Positions 9,083 through 18,385 of a DNA stretch of 22,127 nt are shown here, one piece after another. The stretch spans positions 1 to 22,127 of the forward strand of contig WIXG01000779.1 in NCBI GenBank assembly GCA_009869945.1, in the 5' to 3' direction. The DNA comes from Mesaphorura yosii. Lineage: Eukaryota > Arthropoda > Collembola > Poduromorpha > Tullbergiidae. The first letter of the stretch is position 1; every line of letters starts with the position of its first letter. Below the pieces are notes generated by a model. That model was not told the DNA's origin and made no database searches. It saw nothing but the letters and a program-made list of their open reading frames with translations. Position numbers and translations under genes: made by a program.

Positions 9083-10492
9083 TTAACTTCGGATTGTTGT
9101 ATTGCTCGACTCTGCTATTGATTCACCAAACGAGACTTGAAACTGAATGATGACGACGTTGTAGGAGCAGACCGCTGCCAACAGCTGCAAAATATGTTAA
9201 CAAAACTTAATGTGTGTTCCCTTGAATGAATTTGCGGAGAAAGAAGTGAAATACTGCAAAGCGCTTACCGAAATTGACATCGCCCGGTTGATCTTGAAGA
9301 ATCTGCATGCAGTTAACTGAAAATTGACCTCACCCACAAATCTCTGCAGTGATTGCAATGTTGTGTGCTCCAGGAACGGGGCTCTTGCGGGTAAGCGGAT
9401 GGCCAAGAGAGCCGCCTTCATCTCCCTCTCTCGCCGCTGCAGTTCATCGCCGGCGTTTGTGATCAGCACGAGCTTGAAGATGTAGCCGAACAAGAAGGTC
9501 AGCAGAGTCACTTGATAAACCACCGGATTGTTGATCCTACGACCGTAGATTGAGGCGGTGATAAAGATCAGCAGTGTAATGGCCATGAAGTGGGTGACCC
9601 CGATGATGAGCGCTGGAATCCCGATGAATGCCTCGAGGTGCTTGAAAAGATCGCAGAGAGCCGTGAGCTGGTTTACGGCCACGGCGCCCGCTCCCTTCAA
9701 CTCCAGTTCACCCGTCCGAGCTGCGCTTGCCATCAACTCCAGCTTTTCTCCAAACGCACGTGAGGTACTCAGTATAAATTCTATGGTCAAAGCTATCGAC
9801 ATCTCGCAGACGACCATGTGGACAAAGATGAGAGTAAAAGAAAGCGACATGTTGCCCGTGCCAGCGAGGAGCCACGACCACGACACGAGGGGTACACGCG
9901 GCTCGATGAACTGCAAGAATAAAATGTAGCTCCCGGATATGCTGCCAGCTGTGAGAAGCCAAAATGCCCAGCGGAGAAGAATCAACACCTTCTTGCCAAA
10001 ACCGGACAAGAGCCAGAGCTTGAAGCCTGAAGGATGATGAGCATGGTCGCCCCGCCCACGGCCGCGCCTGGGAAATTTGAAATCGTACTCCCGCATCGCG
10101 TTTAGGAACCCAACAAAATTAGGCAGCGCCACAAACCAAGCGCCACACATCGTGTAGATTTCTACTACGAACCAAACGTTTGTGACGGCCGTCATCCGCG
10201 CCATGAAAGTACTGGAGATATGGGGTACGTCCCCCTGCGTTGAGAGATACGTGGCCATTGTGATCGTTTGCGCACAGATGGCGTTGTAAACGAGGAGAAA
10301 CATGGACCATAAGCCCCAGAAACTCTGCGCCGTGATCTGATAAGCCTGAGCCCGCGCCGGCGGAACGATACCGGAACTCGAATCAAAGTCAAGAAGCAGT
10401 GATTTGACGGGGAATTGGCCCAGAAGGCCACTCAGACGAATAAGTGCTCCAGGAGCAGTTTGGTGGCGTCGGCGTGTTTGCGACGGACCCAT
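9083..10492 (-). CDS. Gustatory receptor family protein (Gr-like 2), about 441 aa
   Basis: Paralogue of the receptor at 4907-6318, same family and presumed role as a chemosensory cation channel. Exon 1 is 10492-9269, exon 2 is 9184-9083; the 84-bp phase-0 intron (9185-9268, GTAAGC...GCAG) is in the same codon position as in the paralogue. Signature residues are FQLTACRFFKINRAMSIS at the end of exon 1 and LLAAVCSYNVVIIQFQ at the start of exon 2. The shared blocks LFKHLEAFIGIPALIIGVTH and FLFGYIFKLVLITNAGDEL are present. Start: ATG at 10492 has good context (AAAATGG) and gives MGPSQTRRRHQ; the frame is also open to an ATG at 10630, which would add 46 polar residues that look like 5' UTR. An intracellular loop has a Gly-Arg-rich run (PRRGRGRGDHAHH) not found in the paralogue. 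The receptor converges with the 7609 gene. Confidence 0.87.
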
Positions 10493-10630
10493 TTTGAGTT
10501 GAGGAGGGCAATTTTGCAGCTTCCTAAGTAAGTCTGAATTCGGGATGAGCGTGAATCGCGAATTTCTTCGATTTGAAAATTGCAGTTTCGGACAATTAGC
10601 AATTATGCTAATGAATGCTCTGCAAGACAT

Positions 10631-10837
10631 TTATGAATATTTTATGGGTCCTAATTAATTAAAATGCTGCCCACTGCCCAGACGTAGTCGTATTGATTTT
10701 GTCAATGTAACGACCGCAAACACGACCTTTACCTTTGCTAACCTTTGTACGTCTGCCCTAATGACCCAGTTATCTGATTAATCTCCATGCATTCAACTCG
10801 TGCAAATCATTATTTGCTTTATTGTAATAGACAACTA
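10631..10837. other. Intergenic, no gene seen
   Basis: AT-rich sequence between the 5' end of the receptor at 9083-10492 and the 3' end of RTK-A. A 62-codon frame at 10787-10975 on the + strand has no supporting feature. Confidence 0.4.
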
Positions 10838-10843
10838 TTTATT
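10838..10843 (-). promoter_or_regulatory. Minus-strand AATAAA for RTK-A
   Basis: TTTATT on the + strand, AATAAA on the minus strand, about 150 bases past the RTK-A stop codon; another lies at 10818-10823. Probable 3' end of the RTK-A transcript. Confidence 0.45.
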
Positions 10844-10988
10844 GCACTAGAACTATGCTTATCTATCAATAGTATACACAAAATTGCAGGAAGCACAATT
10901 TTTGGGTTTACTCATTACGAAAGGAGAAGAAACTTTACGAGACGAGTATTAACGTTTATCAAGCGGTGGTTTTGAACTGAACGTTCAA

Positions 10989-13976
10989 TCAAGTGAAGTC
11001 TGCCGTCAATAAAATCTTCTTTATGCTCCCGAAATCAGGCCTCGCATCGACGGAGTACGTCCAGCATTCTTGAATCAGATTAAACCTGTACGATAAACAA
11101 GGAAATGATTATTCGGCTGACTTTTCTCATCGTTGGTACCAAAATCGGGCAAACTTACAATTCGTCGTTCGCGTACTGTGGCCTCGTGAGCCTCAACCCG
11201 CACTTTAGCTGATCAATAAAGCTGGGGCTCCACTCCAGCCCTCCATACGGGATGGCGCCAAGTGTGAACAGTTCCCACGTCGTCACTCCGAACGACCACA
11301 CGTCTGACTTGGAACTGATACTCATGTTGGCGAGCACTTCGGGAGCCATCCACCGCCAAGGGAGCTGAGCATCCTTTTGAATTTTGGCGCTGGCTGAATT
11401 ATAATAGTACATCTGGCGGGAGAGCCCAAAGTCACTGATTTTCGCCGTCAGATTGTAGTCAAGAAGAATATTTCGAACTGCGAGGTCACCGTGAACTATT
11501 TTGTGCCTGGAGAGGAAATCCATCCCGTTCACAATCTGCTGACTCCATTTAAGGAGTGTGGTTGCGTCGAACTGCTGCTCCAGCGAGCTCGCTGTGACGT
11601 AACTGCTAAAAAAAAACATACGGTCAATCACTGCCTTGAAGAACAACTTGCCTACTATTTGCTATCAAGACAGCGCTTTTACCTCTCAGATGGCAGCTCT
11701 GGCGTGTACACCAAAATTTGCGGGAATTCTTGAATTCGGTCGTTGACCTGAGCTTCTTCCAGCTCTTTCGCCCGAAATTTGTGCTTATTTTCACGCAGAT
11801 AATCGGTGATGCTTCCAAATCCACAAAACTCGACGGCAATGTAAAGTTCAACTGGAAGTTCAAAGCATATCAATGAACAAGGCTGGTCAATAAAGGATAA
11901 AGGTCAATGAGCTAATATGCCGTTCCCTTACAATTGCGAATCTCCTCCGTGTACGCCCCAACGAGACGGATCACGTTCTCGTGCCCGCCTTTGATAAAAT
12001 TCACGTAGGCCATGATTTTGAGCTCGACCAAAAACGTTTTGAACATTTCCTTGTTGACGATATCGCGCTTCAGAACTTTGATGGCGGCAATTTTCCCGTC
12101 GACAAACCCTTTGTACACGACTCCGAAGGCGCCACCGCCAATTTCCTCACGGAACTGAATCTTTGATTTGTCGAGGTCGTAAATGTAGGGCATTTGCATT
12201 GAATTCAGCTGCACATCGTCGGGATCCTCGGCCCCATTCATCCCGTACGAGAACTCCCACCCAAAAATGTCGTCCGAGTTGGCGTCCTGCACGCCCTGCC
12301 GGAATTCGCTGACTTCTTCGTCGGTGAGGAAAAGCGACCGCCGTCTCTGACTTCGTTTGTACGTGACAAAGGCGCCGATTCCAAAAAGCACGATAATGCC
12401 GGCAACAATGGTGCTGGCCAAGTACAGGGTCATACTATTGACTTTGTCTTTCGTCCCGCAGACAGCTTCCGTTTCGTCTTCGCCCAGAGCGCAGTCTCGC
12501 ACTCCGTCGCAGTTCATAGCCATCTTTCCCGTCTCCGAATTTACAGCCGGGACACAATCGCCGTATACGCCGCATTCAAACTCGTTGCTCTTGCAGAAAT
12601 TCTTTGCCCGACAGTAAATCGGGTTTTCGTCAGAGCCATCGGAACATTGCTCGTTTTGGTCACAGACGAGCTGCAGTCCGATGCACTGGCCGTTATCACA
12701 TGCGTACTGGTTCGGTCCGCAGTTGACGCCTTCGTTAATCCACCGCAGCGTGTCGGGCGTGAATGTAAGCACATACGCCGTGGGGCCGGCAAACACTTCG
12801 TGGGCGATGCCGTTGAAGATCCCGACGACCGTCCGTCTTGGAGGTGTTGGAGGCTCCTCGTCCTGGCGGTGCTTTCGCTTGCGCGCGTGCGTATTTTCAT
12901 CGTGCGCGTGCGTGGTTTGTATGTTGAAGTAAAATTTCTCGACGCAGAGCCCATGATCTTCCGTGTCAAGCGTCCCCGTCCCGTTCCTCGTCTCCTTCGT
13001 CGTGGGCGTACCACAGATTCTGTTTTTGTACACCGTGCCTTCGATGGGCGAGTACTCGGCTTGTCGCGTCCAAACACTGATGCAGTAGTCCCAAGGCTCT
13101 ACCAGCAGCTTGAAGGCTGTGTCCGCCTGTACAAGGGCAAAGTGGTAGTAACATTTCCACCCCGAAATCAGGTTCACGTCTCCGGGCTCGATTATGGATC
13201 GCTTGTCATGGGCCGTCTGATTGTACCACGACTCACTCCAGTCTGGCAGGCACAACGGTCGAATTTGCCGTGTGAATGTGATTGGCTCCTCCAAGTGAAT
13301 AAGAGCAAAATCGTCGTCGGCGCTCATCCAGTGTTTCGTGCGCATGGAGCTGTTCGGATGGAGTCGCACGTGTGAAATCCTCCGCTGGACCTGATCCTTG
13401 AGCCGAATGTGGTAATTTTTCGTAGGCTCCAGCATAAACTTTCCGTCCGAGTGCGGAGAACGAAATGCTCTGCCACCTTCAGTAGAATCATGAATCAAGT
13501 ACACTCGAAGTAATGCATCCACTTTTGGGCGGGTTTTGGCACGGAGTTTGAACTTTTTGATCCGTACCTGTTAAAAGTGTGTAGCGGCTGATAATCACTG
13601 CTGGCCAATATTTGTCCTTCTCTGACTCTTCAGACTCGTTCTCGGAGATACGCATTATCGCTAACCACGGGAATCCTCTCGCGTCTTCATCGCTGATTTT
13701 GCAGTCTACGAGTACATTACTTGGAGTAGAAAATGAGGAAGAAGTTTGGGAAGCCGACTTACTGTCAAATTCGTTCCAGTCCCGATCAACATCTTCGCTC
13801 CTTCTCTGAGATTCGATAGGCACTGGATTCGACGAAACGGCTGAACCATCGTTTAACGGATTTTGCACTGGAATTGGATTGTATTCCTGTCCAAGTGCAC
13901 GCCCAAGAGACCACCGCACAAGTGCAACTGCAGCGAAGATTGGAAGTAATTTATTGGAGAAATAAAATATGTGCAT
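10989..13976 (-). CDS. RTK-A: pseudoprotease-LDLa-TM receptor tyrosine kinase, 887 aa
   Basis: Exons, in transcript order: 13976-13568, 13476-11932, 11851-11683, 11602-11159, 11085-10989; introns of 91, 80, 80 and 73 bp are all GT-AG and the CDS totals 888 codons. Residues 1-30 are a signal peptide. About 92-385 is a trypsin fold: FPWLAIM, RYTLLTG, DDDFALIHL, RPLCLP, LISGW, NRICG, GIFNGIA and LRWI follow the S1 order. The LTAAHC histidine and GDSGG serine are absent; the Asp102 position keeps D192, so no protease activity is expected. Two LDLa modules follow (389-425 with CSDGSDENPIYC; 431-476), then a TM helix (485-509) and RSQRRR stop-transfer. The kinase has GGGAFG (583-588), K603, E621, an insert of about 40 residues, HGDLAVRN (745-752, HRD arginine replaced by Gly), DFG (765-767), APE (794-796), DVWSFG, and CWTYSVDARPDF, ending 18 residues after this RPDF motif. 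The split kinase and PYIYDL juxtamembrane motif resemble PDGFR/VEGFR/Torso-type RTKs. Family novelty is inferred from memory. Confidence 0.87.
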
Positions 13977-14461
13977 AATTGCGTTAATCTACATAATCCC
14001 TTGCGTTCAGGTTGGTCAGGTATCAAAGTTCAGCTACTAACTGTGGCTTTAAATTATGTAAGTCGGGTGATGCCATTGCCAGTGTCATTATCATGGCCAC
14101 AAGTCTGTTCTGTTGAGTGGGCCAGGAGTATTCAATCGTGTCGGTATCTTTTCAGTCTTGCAATTTACAATTAGTGGCTACTTGTTTCTTGTGGGAAATT
14201 CTGGTGATAAGCAACACACTGACTTATTGCAGCATGATTCAAGCGGCTATCATTCGAGTGCGCGGTCATCAAATTAGCAAACGTACATATGCCATATCTA
14301 ATCAGGGCTGGATGTTGAACTGAGTGTACAAGCGAAGCAAGTAAGCAAAAATTCGTCAGTGACATTATTTTGTCGATGGCAAGCTAATAGGCAATAGCTT
14401 ATTTATAGAATGCCAATTGTCCTGCTGCGGCTTACAACTATTTCAAGCTTCAGCTCATAAA
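13977..14461. other. Divergent intergenic region upstream of RTK-A
   Basis: No gene was supported. Short frames at 13971-14323 (+) and 14171-14365 (-) overlap each other and lack family features. This interval should contain the RTK-A promoter and part of that of the secreted-protein gene at 14698. Confidence 0.4.
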
Positions 14462-14486
14462 AAGCCCATTAATGATTAATGGGCTT
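14462..14486. repeat. Perfect inverted repeat, 12-bp arms, 1-base spacer
   Basis: AAGCCCATTAAT (14462-14473) and ATTAATGGGCTT (14475-14486) are perfect reverse complements around a single G. The right arm runs into C followed by six T. It looks like a bacterial intrinsic terminator, but the context is clearly eukaryotic, so it is recorded only as a hairpin or cruciform-capable repeat. Confidence 0.85.
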
Positions 14487-14562
14487 CTTTTTTAAGAATT
14501 TTGAATAGGTCCAACCCTGAATCTTCTCCTAAACATAAAAAACGTGTTTCTTTTTTAAGAAT
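14485..14562. repeat. Pair of 15-bp direct repeats
   Basis: TTCTTTTTTAAGAAT occurs at 14485-14499 and again at 14548-14562, 63 bases apart. The first copy abuts the right arm of the inverted repeat. Each copy is itself a partial dyad (TTCTT...AAGAA). Confidence 0.75.
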
Positions 14563-14697
14563 CTCATTATGGATCGATTCCGGACTCTACTTACACCTTT
14601 GAACAATTCGACTTTCGATCTCATTCCAGTTCTGGTGCCGTGTCGTGAAGATCTTTTACTTTCACCTTCTGGTCTTTAAACAATACCAGCAACAACA

Positions 14698-15291
14698 ATG
14701 AAGTTGAGCGTATGTCCGCGTCTTTGTCTCAAATTACCTCCACCACGCGTGAGCCACGCAATTTAATTATAATTCTGTCCCGTTTCGCAGGTTATCGTGC
14801 TCCTGTCAGTCATCGCCTGCACGGCCGGCAACACCGCCACCACCACAGCCGCCGCTGCATTCGATTCGATTCCAAGGCCGCGGACTCTCTTCATTGGTTC
14901 CAGTAACAGCAACAACGGGGCCACCAACATGGAAAGAGGCAAAAAACATCAAAAATACAATAGCCACGACTCCAACACCAAGCTGACTGTGTCCAAGTAC
15001 AGCGTCAGCGGACGTGGGACGCGTTACAGGCGAGACACTCAAGCAATCTTCGACGAGGCACAGATCGAGGCGCCAGCACCGGCGTTAATCTCCACACTAG
15101 TCGCACCCGAGCCAGCGCGAACGCCTGCGATGGACATGGAGCCCAGCACGACAATCTGGCCATTCTCCTACCTCTTCGGAGGACCGAGCCGCCGTCGCGT
15201 CGTCGTCTCTCGCCGTGGACGCCCGTATGGCACGTACCGCCGTAAAGGCTGGTGGCCTTCTGGCAGTGCTGTGCGCGATGCGTGGTGGTAA
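14698..15291 (+). CDS. Secreted basic, Trp-rich C-terminal protein, 170 aa, family unknown
   Basis: Exon 1 is only 12 bases (14698-14709, MKLS); an 81-bp intron (14710-14790, GTATGT...CGCAG, phase 0) joins exon 2 (14791-15291). The joined start MKLSVIVLLSVIACTAG is a clean signal peptide; splitting a signal peptide after a few codons is common in arthropod cuticle and secreted-peptide genes. The mature part begins Ala/Thr-rich. It contains GRGTRYRRDTQ with a furin-like RYRR site (about residues 78-81), an Ala/Pro-rich middle, then a basic C-terminus: GPSRRRVVVSRRGRPYGTYR followed by RKGWWPSG and a terminal WW. There are almost no Cys residues after the signal peptide. It could be a precursor cut into a C-terminal cationic peptide, a cuticular or matrix protein, or something else; function is unknown. 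It sits between RTK-A and RTK-B on the opposite strand and converges with RTK-B. Confidence 0.72.
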
Positions 15292-15398
15292 TTGGCTTGG
15301 GTGACAAGAAGACACAGAAACTGCACAGAGATTTCACTGATACGGTTACTGATGCGGTCTGGCTTTTGGTAGACTTTGACTTCCATTTCTTTTGCTAT

Positions 15399-15408
15399 TT
15401 TATTTATT
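15399..15408 (-). promoter_or_regulatory. Minus-strand poly(A) signals for RTK-B
   Basis: Overlapping TTTATT words on the + strand give two AATAAA signals on the minus strand, about 65-70 bases past the RTK-B stop. Confidence 0.5.
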
Positions 15409-15413
15409 TTTAC

Positions 15414-15419
15414 AATAAA
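15414..15419 (+). promoter_or_regulatory. Poly(A) signal AATAAA for the 14698-15291 gene
   Basis: AATAAA 123 bases after the stop at 15291, six bases from the opposite-strand signals of RTK-B. The convergent transcripts must end within a few tens of bases of each other or overlap. Confidence 0.55.
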
Positions 15420-15470
15420 TCTAATTACTAATTTTTATTGTTCATAGTCCATAGAATAAATTGATTTGTA

Positions 15471-18385
15471 TCATTCTTCGTATGCAAAAATACCGAAATC
15501 TAAATCACACCAGCTGAGGGAACTCAACACCTCCCTCAAAACCCCAAAATCAGGTCTGTCCTCCGCTGCGTATGCCCAGCAGTCTTGGATAATTTGAAAT
15601 CTAAAATTAGTAAACAGTTTAAGCATAGTTTGTTATTCTTATATCGAGTTTGTCTTGATTTCCTATATAAAAATCACTCACAATGCATCATTCGCGAAGT
15701 GCGGCCTCGGCAGCCGTAGTCCACATTTGAGTTGCTCCAAAAAGTGCGGATTCCACTCCAGTCCACCGTACGGCACGCTGCCCAACTCGTACAGCTCCCA
15801 CAGAGTGACCCCAAAGGACCACACGTCTGACTTGGAACTCATCTTCATGGTGCCGATAACTTCGGGGGCCATCCACCGCCAAGGCAGCACGTTTCCTCGT
15901 ACTTTGGCGCATGAAGTGTAGCAGTCGATTTGGCGTGACATGCCAAAGTCGTTGATCTTGGCCGTCAAGTTATGATCGAGGAGCACATTCCTTGCTGCCA
16001 AGTCACCGTGGATTATGTTGTGCGTTGCTAGAAAATGCATTCCGTCGACAATTTGAAGTGTCCACCTGTGCAAGTATGGAATTCCGAAGGCCGGCTGTAG
16101 GGAACTGGCGGCTACATACCTGGAAAGAGTCAAAGAGTCAAAGAAAGTAGGGAAATGAACGAAGACGAGCTTACGTGTGAGGCAGCGATTCCCTTTCCAC
16201 CAGACTTTCACTTCCTTGTTGAAATTTCGACCGATTGTCGTACAGATAGTCGCCAATGCTTCCGAATCGGCAATATTCCACCACGATGTACAGCTCAACT
16301 GTAATTTCAATTTGGCAGGTTGTAGGTTGCAATTAGCGTAAACAAATTCAGATTACTCGCTCGGCTCAGGTTGACTTACAATCTCGAATTTCTGCTATGT
16401 AAGCTCCAATCAGTCGGATTACGTTCTCGTGCCCGCCTTTGATAAAATTCACGTAGGCCATGATTTTGAGCTCGACCAAAAACGTTTTGAACATTTCCTT
16501 GTTGACGAGATCGCGCTTCAGAACTTTCACGGCAACTGTTTTTCCAGCAACGACTCCCTTGTACACAACGCCAAACGCGCCTCCGCCAATTTCCTCCACT
16601 GAAATTAAAGCCCAAGATTGGAAAAATCTTAGCATTCAGTGCCATAGGCTAAGAACTTCAGCCACACTTACGAAATCTGATTTGGTGCTTTTCCAGGTCG
16701 TAAATGAACGGCATCTGCATAGAATTCAAACGGATTTCTCCTTCGCCGCTTTCTGAGCAGGTGTCACCGATTCCGCTTAATTCTTGTACGGAATTGTCAT
16801 CCACCCAAATGCCGTTGGTCGTTACTCCTTGCCGAAATCCCTGAATTTCTTGATCACTCAAGTAGTTGCTGGAGTGACTGGGCTTCATCTGCGACAAAAA
16901 TGCAGTGGATTAGTGGATATGAGAATCGACCTTGGCGCGTGGAGTAAAATGGAGACGGAGGATGCTGGGCTTACTCCGAAACGTTGGACCGCATAAAAAA
17001 AGGCTCCGACAAAGATCACCGTCCCCAAGAACGCGATATAACCCCAAAAGTCGCTCGAGCTCGGTGTTGCCGGCTCTCCGATATCAAGTCGGCAATCCGG
17101 AGTATCGTCAAATTTGTCTTTTCTCGCTTCGCAGAAAAGTGGGTTATCGTCGGAGCCGTCTGAGCATTGCTCGTCGGCAACGGATTTACACACAGAGGCC
17201 AGATCGACGCACTCACCATTGTCGCACGCGAACATGTCAGGACCACACTCAATGCTGGCGTTCATCCACTCCAGAATAGATGGGTTCAGGAGTAGAGCGT
17301 AAGCCGTCGGTCCCTTGTACACTTCCTGGGCTATTCCGTTGAAGATCCCCAGCAACACGCGCTCATTGTTCGGCCGTGTTTGAATACTGTAATAGAATTT
17401 GTCGATGCACAATATTCCACTCTGATATTCTTGGTTGAGGCCCATTTCGCTGCCATTGCGGCTGCGTTGAAGGCTCGTTTCATTAGTTGGCGACCCGCAG
17501 ATTCGGTTTTTGTACGGAGTTGCTGATCCTTCTTCCTTTGAATAGTCGGCCTGGTCTCTCCACACCTGACTACAATAATCGCCCGTCCTGACTTCCAACC
17601 CAAAGAAAGCGTTTGCTTGTCGCAGAGCGCTGTGATAATTACAAATCCAGCCGGACACGATGGTGAGCTCCCCGGGTTCAATAAAAGACTTGCCCTCGCC
17701 CTCCGCTTCTGTTTGATCCCACCAGCTTTCGTTCCACGACGGAAGGCAAAGAGGACGCAGTGTGCGGGTGAAGTTGAGGGACTCCGACAAGTGCACCAAG
17801 GCGAATTCGTTGTCAGTCTGCATCCAATGTTCAGCGCAAACTGAGATGTTTGGGTTGATGTGTATGAAGGACACGTTTACTGTCACATCGCCCTTCAGGT
17901 GGACGTGGTACATGTCCAGCTCGTGTATATTCAGCTTCCGGACCGAATAAGGCGACCGAAAAGCTCGAGAACCGGTCAGCACCGTGCGCGGGCCAATGAC
18001 GACGACGGGCCAGTACGCATCTCGTTGTGGTTCTTTTGCTTCGGAATTGTTGAAAATTCGTATCCAGCCCAACCACGGCGAGTTCTCAGCATCCTTATCG
18101 CTGATTATGCAACCTGACATAAAACAAAAGTGTCAGGCTCAGTTTCGGAACCGCCACCGCCCCATACAATTAAATGAGAAAGAACCTGAACTTACTATTA
18201 TAATCGATTCCCGATTCCAAATCGTCTTCATCTTCGCTCACTTCGCTGGACTCAAACTGGAACTCCGATTCGTCGTCAGAGACTTCCAACAAATTCTCTC
18301 TGGCACATGCTGAAAGAAACATAAGACTTATAAGGCCGGCCAGCAGAAGTAGCGGCCTTTGATTTGGCGTCATTTTTATTGACAT
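15471..18385 (-). CDS. RTK-B: pseudoprotease-LDLa-TM receptor tyrosine kinase, 818 aa
   Basis: Seven exons: 18385-18196, 18113-16975, 16888-16672, 16598-16380, 16298-16175, 16119-15682, 15600-15471; introns of 82, 86, 73, 81, 55 and 81 bp are GT-AG and the sum is 819 codons. A signal peptide (MSIKMTPNQRPLLLLAGLIS) precedes an acidic Ser/Glu/Asp-rich linker. Residues 65-347 form a trypsin fold: SPWLGWI, RTVLTGSRAF where LTAAHC is expected, DNEFALVHL with Glu at the Asp102 position (E166), RPLCLP, IVSGW, NRICG, GIFNGIA, LEWM. All three triad residues are replaced. One LDLa module (353-391, CSDGSDDNPLFC), a TM helix (418-439), and a juxtamembrane FIYDLEK follow. The kinase has GGGAFG (520-525), K540, E558, HGDLAARN (667-674), DFG (687-689), APE (714-716), DVWSFG and CWAYAAEDRPDF, then a tail of 31 residues. 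Exon 5 (FELYIVVEYCRFGSIGDYLY onward) is short and easily missed. Tandem paralogue of RTK-A; it lacks the second LDLa module. Confidence 0.88.

Noticed and set aside
12647..13375. 242-codon frame on the + strand
   Set aside because: It is antisense to the pseudoprotease/LDLa exon of RTK-A, which has clear domain motifs and phased splice sites.
14462..14493. Bacterial intrinsic terminator or contamination
   Set aside because: Intron-bearing arthropod genes lie on both sides; only the shape resembles a terminator.
15678..16310. N-terminal part of the 210-codon frame containing the RTK-B catalytic loop (text before YVAASS)
   Set aside because: The region above 16119 in this frame is intron plus exon 5 read out of frame; the correct exon 5 frame gives FELYIVVEYCRFGS.
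10989..18385. Active transmembrane serine protease
   Set aside because: Neither gene has the catalytic His or Ser motif; RTK-B also lacks the Asp.
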